This document shows positions 39,045 through 49,292 of a DNA stretch of 64,000 nucleotides, one piece after another. The stretch spans positions 91,122 through 155,121 of the forward strand of contig CAMYJO010000011.1 in the NCBI GenBank assembly GCA_947258755.1. The letters run 5' to 3'. The notes beneath the pieces are model-generated. The model was given only the letters and a program-made list of their open reading frames with translations, made no database searches and was not told the origin of the DNA. How positions within the stretch are numbered: the stretch's first letter is position 1; the number at the start of each line of letters is the position of its first letter. A program made the position numbers and the translations under genes. The DNA comes from an uncultured Gammaproteobacteria bacterium. GTDB lineage: Bacteria > Pseudomonadota > Gammaproteobacteria > JAADHQ01.

Positions 39045-39608
39045 ATCGCAGCAAAAAACAAAGTACGTATAAACGATTTGATCACCTATCCGGAAGTCAG
39101 GCTGATAGGAGCAGATGGTGAACAGGTCGGTGTGGTACCCACCTCGGAAGCAAAACAAATTGCGAGTGATGCGAGTCTGGACCTGGTAGAGGTTTCGCCG
39201 AATGCGGAACCACCCGTCTGTCGCATTATGGATTATGGGAAATTCCGCTTTGAGCAGAAAAAAAGTACCCAGTCTGCACGTAAGAAACAAAAGCAGATAC
39301 AGATTAAGGAAATAAAGTTTCGTCCAGGGACGGATGTTGGAGACTATAAGGTAAAGCTACGCAACCTTATTCGTTTCCTCAGTGATGGCGACAAGGCCAA
39401 GGTAACCATAAGGTACCGCGGTCGTGAAATGGCCCATCAGGAACTCGGCATGCAACTGCTGGACAGGATTGAGATTGACCTCGCTGAATATGGCGTCGTC
39501 GAACAACGTCCGAAGATGGAAGGTAGGCAATTAGTTATGGTCTTTGGTCCAAAGGCCCCGACTAAAAAAGGCATTACCCAGAAATCGAAACCAGCGGCCG
39601 ACACCTGA
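39045..39608 (+). CDS. infC: Translation initiation factor IF-3, non-canonical ATC start
   Basis: The protein of about 187 residues has the family opening [22 protein letters not shown] and C-domain blocks such as [12 protein letters not shown] and [12 protein letters not shown]. The first ATG/GTG/TTG-type codon, TTG at 39078, falls inside the conserved N-terminal segment, so it cannot be the start. The codon at 39045 is ATC, two bases after the thrS stop, with GAGGA at 39031-39035. IF-3 genes typically start with AUU, which lets IF-3 repress its own synthesis; ATC would serve the same purpose. rpmI and rplT follow as usual. Confidence 0.93.
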   Translation: MAAKNKVRINDLITYPEVRLIGADGEQVGVVPTSEAKQIASDASLDLVEVSPNAEPPVCRIMDYGKFRFEQKKSTQSARKKQKQIQIKEIKFRPGTDVGDYKVKLRNLIRFLSDGDKAKVTIRYRGREMAHQELGMQLLDRIEIDLAEYGVVEQRPKMEGRQLVMVFGPKAPTKKGITQKSKPAADT

Positions 39609-39640
39609 TAAATTAAACCTTTGAATGCGGAGTTAGTGAA

Positions 39641-39838
39641 ATGCCCAAGATGAAAACAAACCGTGGTGCAGCCAAGCGCTTTTCGCGCACTGGTTCTGGC
39701 GGTTTTAAAAGAAACCAGTCGCATCGTCGACATATATTGACCAAGAAGCCGACCAAACGTAAACGTCAGCTTCGTTCACCGATGGAAGTCCATGACTCAG
39801 ATGTAGCCATGGTCCGTCGTATGTTACCTTACAGTTAA
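39641..39838 (+). CDS. rpmI: 50S ribosomal protein L35
   Basis: This 65-residue basic protein ([20 protein letters not shown]) has the L35 pattern, with the RHIL..K motif in the middle. It lies between infC (32-base gap) and rplT (14 bases), the universal order. L20 represses this operon in E. coli by binding its leader; no such site was tested here. Confidence 0.98.
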   Translation: MPKMKTNRGAAKRFSRTGSGGFKRNQSHRRHILTKKPTKRKRQLRSPMEVHDSDVAMVRRMLPYS

Positions 39839-39852
39839 GCGGGAGTACTGAT

Positions 39853-40206
39853 ATGCCAAGAGTAAAACGCGGCGTCACTGCTCACGCCAGACATAAAAAA
39901 GTATTAAAGAAGGCCAAGGGTTACTACGGTGCCCGCAGCAAGATCTATCGAGTTGCCAAACAGGCGGTCATCAAGGCGGGGCAGTATGCCTACCGTGACC
40001 GTCGTCAGCGCAAACGCCAGTTCCGTCAGTTATGGATTGCGCGTATCAATGCGGCTGCACGTGAAAACGGTTTGTCATACAGTCGATTGATCAATGGCTT
40101 GAAAAAGGCGGGTGTTGAGCTGGATCGTAAAGTCCTCGCCGATATTGCCGTTTATGACAAGTCCGCTTTTGCGGCTATTGCAGAGAAAGCCAAGGCCTGT
40201 CTGTAA
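39853..40206 (+). CDS. rplT: 50S ribosomal protein L20
   Basis: This 117-residue protein begins [19 protein letters not shown] and has AKGYYGARS and [10 protein letters not shown]. It is very basic and essential for 50S assembly. It has the standard length. A strong terminator follows. Confidence 0.98.
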   Translation: MPRVKRGVTAHARHKKVLKKAKGYYGARSKIYRVAKQAVIKAGQYAYRDRRQRKRQFRQLWIARINAAARENGLSYSRLINGLKKAGVELDRKVLADIAVYDKSAFAAIAEKAKACL

Positions 40207-40244
40207 ATAATACTAACCGAGCAGCAGTAAAGCTTAGTGTCAGT

Positions 40245-40281
40245 AAAAAGGGGATAGGTTTGACGGCCTTTCCCCTTTTTT
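40245..40281 (+). terminator. Intrinsic terminator or attenuator between rplT and pheS
   Basis: A stem pairs the strand at 40245-40258 (AAAAAGGGGATAGG) with 40267-40280 (CCTTTCCCCTTTTT), with one T-T mismatch and an eight-base loop, ending in six T residues. It precedes pheS by 29 bases. I see no phenylalanine-rich leader peptide, so ordinary termination is the simpler reading. Confidence 0.85.
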
Positions 40282-40297
40282 ATTTGAAAAATTATAA

Positions 40298-41326
<1,029 letters not shown>

Positions 41327-41405
41327 GCGCTTAACTATCTCAGTTTGGTGATTTAAGCGCGAGCTGTAATATGAATAATGCATCAAGAGTTTATATAGGT
41401 AGACA

Positions 41406-43784
41406 ATGAAAATAAGTGAATCCTGGCTCAGGGAATGGGTTAACCCGACAATTTCAACAACTGAGCTGGCCGAGCAATTGACCATGGCCGGACTGGAAGT
41501 GGATTCAGTCGAATCGGCCGCCCCTGCATTCAGTAAGGTCGTGGTTGCCGAAGTGGTTGACGTTACTCCACACCCGGATGCCGATAAACTGCGTGTCTGT
41601 CAGGTCAATACCGGCGCTGAAGAAAACCTGCAGATTGTTTGCGGTGCCAGTAATGTGCGTGCAGGATTGCATGTGGCAGCAGCGGTCGTTGGTGCACGCC
41701 TACCAGGCGACTTCAAGATAAAAAAATCAAAATTACGCGGCGTGCAATCACTTGGCATGTTATGCGGGGCCAGTGAATTAGGCCTGGAAGAAAGCAGTGA
41801 CGGCTTGCTGGAATTGCCAGACAATGCCCCAATTGGTGCCGATATACGTGAGTATATGAACCTGGATGATCAAATCATCGAGGTCGATCTGACGCCCAAT
41901 CGTGGTGATTGCCTGAGTATCGCCGGTATTGCCAGAGAAGTGGCAGTGCTCAACAGCATCGAACAGTTGCCGCAATCATTCAGTCAAGTCACTGACGAAA
42001 CGGATACACAGTTCCCGCTGACTATTGAAGCAGAGCAGGATTGCCCTAAGTATCTCGGTCGCATTATCGAGGGTATCAATGTTGATGCAACAACACCGGA
42101 CTGGCTGCAACAGCGATTGCAAAAATCCGGTCTACGCCCGATCAGCCCTGTTGTCGATGTAACCAACTATGTCATGCTTGAGCTCGGCCAGCCCATGCAT
42201 GCGTTTGACCTTGCCAAGTTAGATCAGGGAATCATCGTCAGGCGCGCGCAAGACAAAGAGAAGTTGACCCTGTTGGACGAAAAGGAAATCGAACTGAGTA
42301 CTGATGACGTCGTCATTGCCGATCAATCCAAGGTCCTTGCCTTGGCAGGTATTATGGGTGGACTGGAAAGCGCGGTGACGGATTCGAGTACCGATATATT
42401 TCTCGAATGTGCCTACTTTCAGCCAACCTCGATCGCCGGTAAGGCCAGGAATTTCGGTATGCAGACAGATTCATCCTACCGTTTTGAGCGTGGTGTCGAT
42501 CCACAACAATTGGATAGAGCCATGCAACGAGCGAGCGAATTGTTGCTCGATATCTGTGGCGGCAAGGCAGGTCCGATTCAGCAGGTCATTGCCGAACAGC
42601 ACCTGCCGCAAACCAATGCCATTGTATTGAGGCATCAGCAACTGGAGCGTATTTTGGGCATCAGCCTGGAAGCCGACATGGTCGAGGACATCCTGACCAG
42701 GCTCGGCATGAGCGTTAGCCAGCATGCACAAGGCTGGCAGGTTACTGCGCCATCCTTTCGTTTTGATATTGCCATTGAGGCAGACCTGATAGAGGAAGTT
42801 GGGCGTATCTATGGCTACAATCAACTGCCGACCAAGGCCTTTGTCGGTGCCATGCATATGCCGACTGTGTCAGAATTTGAGCAGGACCAGCACGACTTGC
42901 ATCAGCGCCTGTTTGATCGTGGCTACCAGGAAGTCATCACATACAGTTTTGTTGATCCGGACGCACAGCGTGTCCTCGATCCAGATGCCGAGGCTATAGC
43001 ACTGGCCAATCCTATCTCAGCGGACATGTCGGTGATGCGTACGCAGCTGTGGACCGGGCTGGTGCAGACAGTTGATTACAATATCAAACGCCAGCAAGAG
43101 CAACTTAAGCTCTTCGAGTATGGCCTCAAGTATATTCGACAAGATGATGATATTAAACAAATAAATGTATTATCTGGGGCTATCTGTGGAAGCCAGCAGC
43201 AGCAACAATGGGGCGAACCATCACGCCAGGTTGATTTCTATGACCTGAAAGCAGATGTCGAGGCCATCCTGGCGATGACCGCCATGCAGGACCAATTTCA
43301 GTTTATTGTAGACAGGCATCCGGCTCTGCATCCCGGCCAATGCGCGCGTATAGACAAGGACGGCGAGGCGGTTGGCTGGATCGGCATGGTCCATCCTCAA
43401 GTCCTTAATAAATTAGGAATTAAAGCCAATATTTTTGTATTTGAACTGGCCTGGGAGGCGCTCGCTACGGTAAAATTACCCAGCTACAAAGCGTTATCGA
43501 AGTATCCGAGTATCCGTCGCGACCTGGCGATCGTTGTCGATGAGCAGGTCGTCAGTCAGCAGATAATCGATGTAATCAGAGATGAAATCGGCGAAATCCT
43601 GGTCGATCTACGCATTTTTGACATTTATCGTGGAAAAGGCGTAGATTCTGGTCGAAAAAGTGTTGCTTTGGGCTTGATTTTACAGGAATCTTCACGCACT
43701 CTTACAGATCAGGATGTTGAAGATACAACCGCAAAGGTTGTTCTCAAACTAGAAAAAGAACTTGGTGCAACTTTAAGAGATTAG
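41406..43784 (+). CDS. pheT: Phenylalanyl-tRNA synthetase beta subunit
   Basis: This 792-residue protein has a tRNA-binding OB domain (about 40-150), B3/B4 editing domain with DLTPNRGDCLSIAGIARE, B5 domains, the catalytic-like core, and a C-terminal ferredoxin-fold anticodon-binding domain (YPSIRRDLAIVVD). Length matches the bacterial family. It lies 79 bases after pheS and three bases before ihfA. Confidence 0.98.
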   Translation: MKISESWLREWVNPTISTTELAEQLTMAGLEVDSVESAAPAFSKVVVAEVVDVTPHPDADKLRVCQVNTGAEENLQIVCGASNVRAGLHVAAAVVGARLPGDFKIKKSKLRGVQSLGMLCGASELGLEESSDGLLELPDNAPIGADIREYMNLDDQIIEVDLTPNRGDCLSIAGIAREVAVLNSIEQLPQSFSQVTDETDTQFPLTIEAEQDCPKYLGRIIEGINVDATTPDWLQQRLQKSGLRPISPVVDVTNYVMLELGQPMHAFDLAKLDQGIIVRRAQDKEKLTLLDEKEIELSTDDVVIADQSKVLALAGIMGGLESAVTDSSTDIFLECAYFQPTSIAGKARNFGMQTDSSYRFERGVDPQQLDRAMQRASELLLDICGGKAGPIQQVIAEQHLPQTNAIVLRHQQLERILGISLEADMVEDILTRLGMSVSQHAQGWQVTAPSFRFDIAIEADLIEEVGRIYGYNQLPTKAFVGAMHMPTVSEFEQDQHDLHQRLFDRGYQEVITYSFVDPDAQRVLDPDAEAIALANPISADMSVMRTQLWTGLVQTVDYNIKRQQEQLKLFEYGLKYIRQDDDIKQINVLSGAICGSQQQQQWGEPSRQVDFYDLKADVEAILAMTAMQDQFQFIVDRHPALHPGQCARIDKDGEAVGWIGMVHPQVLNKLGIKANIFVFELAWEALATVKLPSYKALSKYPSIRRDLAIVVDEQVVSQQIIDVIRDEIGEILVDLRIFDIYRGKGVDSGRKSVALGLILQESSRTLTDQDVEDTTAKVVLKLEKELGATLRD

Positions 43785-43787
43785 ACT

Positions 43788-44093
43788 ATGGCATTGACCA
43801 AAGCTGATATGGCAGAACGCCTTTTCGAAGAACTGGGTCTCAATAAGCGCGAAGCTAAAGAATTTGTTGAAATTTATTTTGAAGAGATCCGCCATGCCCT
43901 GGAAACAGGCCGGCAGGTAAAACTTTCAGGTTTCGGCAATTTTGATCTGAGAGACAAAAATCAAAGGCCAGGAAGAAACCCCAAAACTGGGGAGGAAATT
44001 CCGATCACAGCACGTCGCGTCGTTACTTTCCGACCCGGGCAAAAACTCAAAGCGAGAGTAGAGGCATATGCTGGAAGCGGGGAACAACAGTGA
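43788..44093 (+). CDS. ihfA: Integration host factor subunit alpha
   Basis: This 101-residue HU-family protein begins [23 protein letters not shown], diagnostic of IhfA, and has the DNA-arm motif [21 protein letters not shown] (split by family consensus at the intercalating proline). It dimerises with IhfB at 26296. It follows pheT as in E. coli and Pseudomonas and overlaps the next gene by 26 bases. Confidence 0.97.
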   Translation: MALTKADMAERLFEELGLNKREAKEFVEIYFEEIRHALETGRQVKLSGFGNFDLRDKNQRPGRNPKTGEEIPITARRVVTFRPGQKLKARVEAYAGSGEQQ

Positions 44094-44421
44094 ACTTCCT
44101 GCGATACCGAGTAAGCGTTATTTCACGATAGGTGAAGTCAGCGATCTGTGTGGTGTTAAGCCACACGTACTCAGGTATTGGGAGCAGGAGTTTCCGCAAT
44201 TAAAGCCGATAAAGCGCCGGGGTAACCGTCGTTATTATCAGCGTCATGATGTCATTATGATTCGTCAGATTCGTGGGCTGTTGTATGACCAGGGCTTTAC
44301 TATCGGCGGTGCCCGGCAAAGGCTCTCGGGTGAAGTGGCTAAAGACGATAGTAATCAAAGCCAGCAGATCATCCGCCAAATGCGAGTCGAGCTGGAAGAG
44401 ATTCTGAAGATCCTCAAATAA
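44068..44421 (+). CDS. MerR-family transcriptional regulator
   Basis: This 117-residue protein has one winged helix-turn-helix (residues about 17-80, [20 protein letters not shown]) followed by a short helical dimerisation tail. It lacks cysteines in the C-terminal part that would bind metals. A MerR protein of this kind follows ihfA in many gammaproteobacteria; its target is not known to me. The overlap with ihfA by 26 bases implies coupled translation. Confidence 0.93.
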   Translation: MLEAGNNSELPAIPSKRYFTIGEVSDLCGVKPHVLRYWEQEFPQLKPIKRRGNRRYYQRHDVIMIRQIRGLLYDQGFTIGGARQRLSGEVAKDDSNQSQQIIRQMRVELEEILKILK

Positions 44422-44440
44422 GTGCCTGGCCGGCAAGCTG

Positions 44441-44467
44441 TTCATTAAATACCTTATCTGTTAGAAT
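44441..44467 (+). promoter_or_regulatory. Weak candidate promoter of tRNA-Pro
   Basis: TAGAAT at 44462-44467 is a good -10 box, 23 bases before the tRNA, and is followed by a GC-rich discriminator as in stringently controlled promoters. The best -35 partner, TTCATT at 44441-44446, is only 15 bases away and poor. Confidence 0.3.
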
Positions 44468-44490
44468 CCTGCCTCTGCCTGACAGGGCAT

Positions 44491-44731
<241 letters not shown>

Positions 44732-44892
44732 TATTAATTTCCCCTATGGTTCCCATATTTTATCTATTCTTATCAACTCCAAGCTCTTGTCAGATTGCTT
44801 GTAAAATTATATTTCTAGACTAGGCTAGGGAAGATAGATCGCGCAACAGTATATTCATTCGTTGTTCAATTGGCGATAGCCGGGAGCAGATC

Positions 44893-45114
44893 ATGTTTCT
44901 ACGAGAACGAAGCAGGGGTGAGTTAGTAGAGGTGCTGGATACTAATAATCTGGTCAATCCGTTTACCGATGAATTATTGGGCCGTTACAATCATGGTGAA
45001 GAGGCGCAAGACCCGGAAACATTTAAAAAATCTGAATTAAGTTTCCTCTCCGGTGAATCATTGCCTCAATGCTGGATGGACGCCCATTATCGTGATAATG
45101 AGTTGCAACGCTAG
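44893..45114 (+). CDS. Small conserved hypothetical protein
   Basis: This 73-residue protein begins MFLRERSRGELVEVLDTNNL and contains LLGRYNHGEEAQDPETFKKSELSF..GE.LPQCW.D.HYR. I recall similar short proteins in sulfur-oxidising gammaproteobacteria, sometimes labelled acetyltransferase without support. It is acidic, soluble and has no catalytic motif. GGGAG precedes the ATG. It converges with the SDR gene at 45204. The function is unknown. Confidence 0.7.
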   Translation: MFLRERSRGELVEVLDTNNLVNPFTDELLGRYNHGEEAQDPETFKKSELSFLSGESLPQCWMDAHYRDNELQR

Positions 45115-45203
45115 AGTATAGGCACTTGCTGACGGTAAACTTGACGGGACGAGTGATTGTCCAGTCCGTGTGTAATTGCATGCCTTTTACAGGAGCTAAT
45201 TTG

Positions 45204-45881
45204 CTAGTAAGGGATAAGTTCCAGGTCCCAGCCGACAAAGGCACCGGGTTCATAATCATCTATCTGTTCAATAACCTTGCACATACCCTTGACCGACTCG
45301 CTGGTATCGATTTCGCCCGTCTGTCGTGTCATATCCGTACGTACCCAACCTGGGTGGAGTGTGATTACACGAACACCGTCGGCAGCCAGATCCACGGCCA
45401 TGGACTTGGAGACGATCACCAGTGCAGCCTTGGCGGCGCGATAGGCATAACAGCCGCCACTGCTATTGTCGGCACTGGAACCCATCTTGGAACTGACATT
45501 GGCGATGATACCAGCGGCCTTGATGACCCTGTCCTTAATGGCCTGAACCACACGGATAGCGCCTACACAGTTAATGTCAAATACCTCGAGCATGGCCTTC
45601 GGCGTGATGTTTTCAAGGCTTTGACCGGCCATTTTACTGGGGCCATAGATCCCGGCATTATTGATGACAATATCAATGGTAGCCGGGAGCCTGGATAAGC
45701 TTTCCTCGCTGACGGCCTCGCGCACATCCCACTGAACAGCTTGCAACATGGGTGATGTCAGCGTCGATAAACCGCCTGGGTCTGATCGATAGCATGCGTA
45801 GACATGAGCGCCTTGTTGCAGGTAATACTGTGTGAAGGCCAGACCCAGACCGCGGTTGGCGCCGGTGATAACAACGTTCAT
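45204..45881 (-). CDS. Short-chain dehydrogenase, C-factor-like
   Basis: This 225-residue SDR has the cofactor motif TGANRGLG at 6-13, NNAGIYG, serines in NVSSKMGS, and catalytic tyrosine and lysine in YAYRAAKAAL. The C-terminal HPGWVRTDM is typical of the CsgA/C-factor-like SDRs. The substrate is unknown. AGGAA precedes the ATG. It is divergent from the lytic transglycosylase gene with about 150 bases between them. Confidence 0.88.
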   Translation of the reverse strand: MNVVITGANRGLGLAFTQYYLQQGAHVYACYRSDPGGLSTLTSPMLQAVQWDVREAVSEESLSRLPATIDIVINNAGIYGPSKMAGQSLENITPKAMLEVFDINCVGAIRVVQAIKDRVIKAAGIIANVSSKMGSSADNSSGGCYAYRAAKAALVIVSKSMAVDLAADGVRVITLHPGWVRTDMTRQTGEIDTSESVKGMCKVIEQIDDYEPGAFVGWDLELIPY

Positions 45882-46032
45882 AGTCGATTCCTGTTCAATT
45901 CAGTGGCTAATTCTGTTGCTATAATAACACTATACGTCGCTTGCCTGCTGCCGGCGCATTAGCAACGTGGCAGAGAAGGTGTATAATCAATCAGTACTTG
46001 CCGTATCACGTACAAATAAAGGGTTTTCAAGG

Positions 46033-46635
46033 ATGTTATCTGTGTTGAAATATTGTCTTTGCATCATGTTATTGTGCCTGAGTAATAGCATTACTGCTGA
46101 CATTATGTATGAATATCGCACCCCTAAAGGCGTGACGTTATTTACCGATGTCAAACTGACGCCGCCCTTTAAGCTGGTGCGCCAGCTAAACGTGGGCGCG
46201 AAGAGTCAAATACCTAGAAAGTCCTATCGTGACTATGTGAAAAAAAAACAACAGCAATACGACCCGATAATTCGTAGCATGGCTACCAAATATTCACTAC
46301 CCTCTGAACTGGTACATGCCATTATCGAGGCAGAATCTGCCTATATGCCGGATGCCGTTTCGTCTGCCGGAGCCGTTGGCATGATGCAGTTGATGCCAGC
46401 AACAGCGCAACGCTTTGGCGTCACCGATCGTACCGATGCCACAGAAAATATCGAAGGGGGTGCGCGCTATATGCGTTACCTGCTGGATTTGCATGACAGT
46501 AACCTTGAACTGGCCATCGCATCCTATAATGCCGGCGAAGCGGCGGTAAGGCGTTACAATAACAGCGTGCCTCCATATCCTGAAACGCAGCAGTATGTTA
46601 TTCGGGTGATGAATTACTTTGAGCGTAATCTATAG
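46033..46635 (+). CDS. Lytic transglycosylase with SLT domain
   Basis: This exported protein of about 200 residues has an N-terminal signal peptide (LKYCLCIMLLCLSNSITA), a short DUF4124-like segment (MYEYRTPKGVTLFTD) and a C-terminal SLT lysozyme fold. The catalytic glutamate is in VHAIIEAESAY; GAVGMMQLMPATA and ASYNAGEAAV complete the family signature. It cleaves peptidoglycan. The exact start is unsure: ATG 46033 abuts AAGG, while a GTG at 46042 lies at better spacing behind AAGGA. An upstream GTG at 45967 is unlikely, as it would bury the signal peptide. Confidence 0.88.
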   Translation: MLSVLKYCLCIMLLCLSNSITADIMYEYRTPKGVTLFTDVKLTPPFKLVRQLNVGAKSQIPRKSYRDYVKKKQQQYDPIIRSMATKYSLPSELVHAIIEAESAYMPDAVSSAGAVGMMQLMPATAQRFGVTDRTDATENIEGGARYMRYLLDLHDSNLELAIASYNAGEAAVRRYNNSVPPYPETQQYVIRVMNYFERNL

Positions 46636-46657
46636 CGTTGGCTCGCAGCAATTCGAG

Positions 46658-48829
46658 TTATTCAGTCTGCAGCGGAAACAGGCCGGCCTGTACACAGCGT
46701 AAGATCCCGTAATCATAGGCTTCATCCAGGGCCTCATAGACGGGTTTCAACTGCGGCTTATCATCGCTAACAAGCATTTCCATGGTATTAACAATTTCAT
46801 TGTATTGATCGTCATTGAGAGCCAGGATGTCCCTTGCCTGTAGCAGGCCTGCCTGTATCGCCTCGGCGAGATGGCTGAAAACTGTCGTGGTTTTGAGGCC
46901 TCGTTGTGTGGCAATGCTGGCGACATCCATGCCTTGCAGGTGCAACTGCAAGGTGTCATTAATGGTATCGCTTAAGCGATTGTCCAGCAGTTCTTGCAAC
47001 GGATTGGCGCGGATAACATCGATAAAACGTTGACCGTATTTTTTCAGCTTTTGTTCGCCGACGCCACTTATATGGCCCATGGCCGCCAATGTGTCCGGCC
47101 GGTCACTGGCCATTTGTACCAAGGTGTTGTCATGGAAAATAATGTAAGGCGGTACACCGGATTCGCGGGCGATCGCCAGTCGCAATTCACGCAAGGTTTC
47201 AAACAAGGGTTCGTCGACCGAACGTAGGCCGCGCGCTTTTTGTTTGGCTTTGCTACGCTTTTCTTTTTCTGTGCGGGCCTGATGTCGTAAAGATAATGTC
47301 TGCTCACCGCGTAACAGGGGTCGGGATTTTTCCGTTAACTTCAGCGCACCATAGGCTTCGACATCGGCATCAAGATAGCCCCTGGCAATGAGCTGCCTGA
47401 AAACCGCGCGCCATTCCACGCCGTTGAGTTCCTTGCCAATGGCAAAGGTACTCAGTTGATCATGTCGATTGCGTTGAATACGTTCATCGTCCTTGCCACT
47501 TAGAATATCGATAATATAATTGACGCCGAATCGCTGACCGCTGCGATAGACGCAGGATAACGCCTTTTGCGCGCTTTCTGTACCGTCCCAGGTCTCAGGT
47601 GGCGATACGCAGGTATCGCAATTTCCACAGGGTTCAGGCAGAGTTTCTCCAAAGTACTGCAATAGTGTTTGCCGACGACAGTGGATTATTTCGCATAGGC
47701 CGAGCATGGCATCAAGTTTTTGCTGGGCAATTCTTTTGTATTGTTCTTCGCCGTCAGATTCCTGCATCATTTGCCTGAGACTAATGACGTCTTGCAGACC
47801 ATAGGCCATCCAGGCATTGGCAGGCTCACCGTCACGACCGGCACGTCCGGTCTCCTGGTAGTAGGCCTCGATACTCTTGGGTAGGCTAAGGTGGGCGACA
47901 AAGCGCACATCGGGTTTATCAATACCCATGCCGAATGCAATCGTAGCGACGATGATTACACCGTCTTCGCGCAGGAAACGCTGCTGATGTAGCTGACGGG
48001 TCTCTGCTGCCAGTCCGGCATGATAGGGCAGGGCAATGCGACCTTGTTTACTCAACCACTCGGCCACAGCCTCGACCTTTTTACGCGACAAACAATAGAC
48101 GATGCCGGCATGCTGCGCATGTTCCGCTTCAATAAAACGCCATAGACGGTCGCGACTGTTCTGGCCTTCACTGATGGTGTAGTGAATGTTGGGGCGGTCA
48201 AAGCTGTTGATGTATTGCTGTGCCTGCTGCAATTGCAATTGCTCGATAATTTCCTGACGAGTACGCTGGTCCGCGGTAGCGGTCAAAGCGATGCGTGGCA
48301 CCTGTGGGAACCTTTCATGCAGTAACCACAGTTGTTGATATTCCTTACGGAAATCATGTCCCCACTGCGATACACAATGCGCCTCATCGATAGCAAACAA
48401 GGACAGTTTGCATCGTTCTAGCAGGCCTAGATGGTAATCACTTAACAGGCGCTCAGGGGCGATATAGAGCATATCCAGCTCGCCATTAAGCAAGGCCTGC
48501 TCTGTTTGTCGCTGTAGCTGACTGTCCTGTGTGGAGTTTAGATAGGCCGCTTTGATGCCGAGTTGTGTCAGCGCACTGACCTGGTCCTGCATCAAGGCAA
48601 TTAATGGCGATATGATGATGCCGGTACCTTCGCGCAGCAGAGATGGGATCTGGTAGCACAGTGATTTACCGCCACCGGTTGGCATTAACACCAGGGCGTC
48701 ATCACCGTTACACAGGGTTTTGATAATATCGGCTTGATGATGGCGAAAGCTGTCGTAGCCAAAAGTCTTATTCAGGAGCTCGGTGGCCTGTTGCATACTG
48801 TTTTCATTCCATTTGTTATTGTCACTCAT
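46658..48829 (-). CDS. recQ: ATP-dependent DNA helicase RecQ
   Basis: This 723-residue superfamily 2 helicase has Walker [27 protein letters not shown], motifs IV-VI ending [10 protein letters not shown], a zinc-binding region with CRRQ...CGNCDTC, the RQC winged helix and an HRDC domain (about 530-605). It is longer than E. coli RecQ (about 610) because of a C-terminal HTH_40-like module ([20 protein letters not shown]). It converges with the transglycosylase gene. It is preceded on the same strand by the CPXCG gene. Confidence 0.96.
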   Translation of the reverse strand: MSDNNKWNENSMQQATELLNKTFGYDSFRHHQADIIKTLCNGDDALVLMPTGGGKSLCYQIPSLLREGTGIIISPLIALMQDQVSALTQLGIKAAYLNSTQDSQLQRQTEQALLNGELDMLYIAPERLLSDYHLGLLERCKLSLFAIDEAHCVSQWGHDFRKEYQQLWLLHERFPQVPRIALTATADQRTRQEIIEQLQLQQAQQYINSFDRPNIHYTISEGQNSRDRLWRFIEAEHAQHAGIVYCLSRKKVEAVAEWLSKQGRIALPYHAGLAAETRQLHQQRFLREDGVIIVATIAFGMGIDKPDVRFVAHLSLPKSIEAYYQETGRAGRDGEPANAWMAYGLQDVISLRQMMQESDGEEQYKRIAQQKLDAMLGLCEIIHCRRQTLLQYFGETLPEPCGNCDTCVSPPETWDGTESAQKALSCVYRSGQRFGVNYIIDILSGKDDERIQRNRHDQLSTFAIGKELNGVEWRAVFRQLIARGYLDADVEAYGALKLTEKSRPLLRGEQTLSLRHQARTEKEKRSKAKQKARGLRSVDEPLFETLRELRLAIARESGVPPYIIFHDNTLVQMASDRPDTLAAMGHISGVGEQKLKKYGQRFIDVIRANPLQELLDNRLSDTINDTLQLHLQGMDVASIATQRGLKTTTVFSHLAEAIQAGLLQARDILALNDDQYNEIVNTMEMLVSDDKPQLKPVYEALDEAYDYGILRCVQAGLFPLQTE

Positions 48830-48865
48830 TTAAGCTTCCTGGCGTTGAGTGTGCTTAGGTCACGC

Positions 48866-49057
48866 TTATTCATTGTCTGTTCTGGCATTGACCTGGATGG
48901 CATCTGGGTCACTACAATTGATGATCAGATTGACAGGCTGGCAACAGACGCTGCAATCCTCAATATATTCCTGTTCAGGCTGGCTGCAATCGACCAGCAA
49001 ATCGATGGTTTCGCCGCAATAGGGGCACTGGATCGGGACGGTTTCTAACAGTGACAT
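48866..49057 (-). CDS. CPXCG-motif cysteine-rich protein
   Basis: This 63-residue protein has the paired motifs CPYCGE and CSVCCQP, as in the small cysteine-rich CPXCG family (PF14255 as I recall), and is expected to bind one zinc. LLVDCSQPEQEYIEDC and INCSDPDA are family patterns. The function is unknown. It lies 36 bases upstream of recQ on the same strand, so the pair may be co-transcribed. Confidence 0.85.
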   Translation of the reverse strand: MSLLETVPIQCPYCGETIDLLVDCSQPEQEYIEDCSVCCQPVNLIINCSDPDAIQVNARTDNE

Positions 49058-49292
49058 GTATCAGGCCAGCGATGCAATTAGGATACCGGGATTATATATT
49101 TCACCCGCTTGTCTCACAAGCTTGTTTGCCAGAATTTGCCATTGTTATTACCTATATTCAACGACCAGTCGCTGACCACAGAGTAATTGTGGCATATTGT
49201 CTAAATTCACTGAATCTTGTTGATTCTATTTTTCATCGAAATACCGCATAATCGGGTTCTTTATCTGTGAGCACAAATCAGGTGATTAAACT

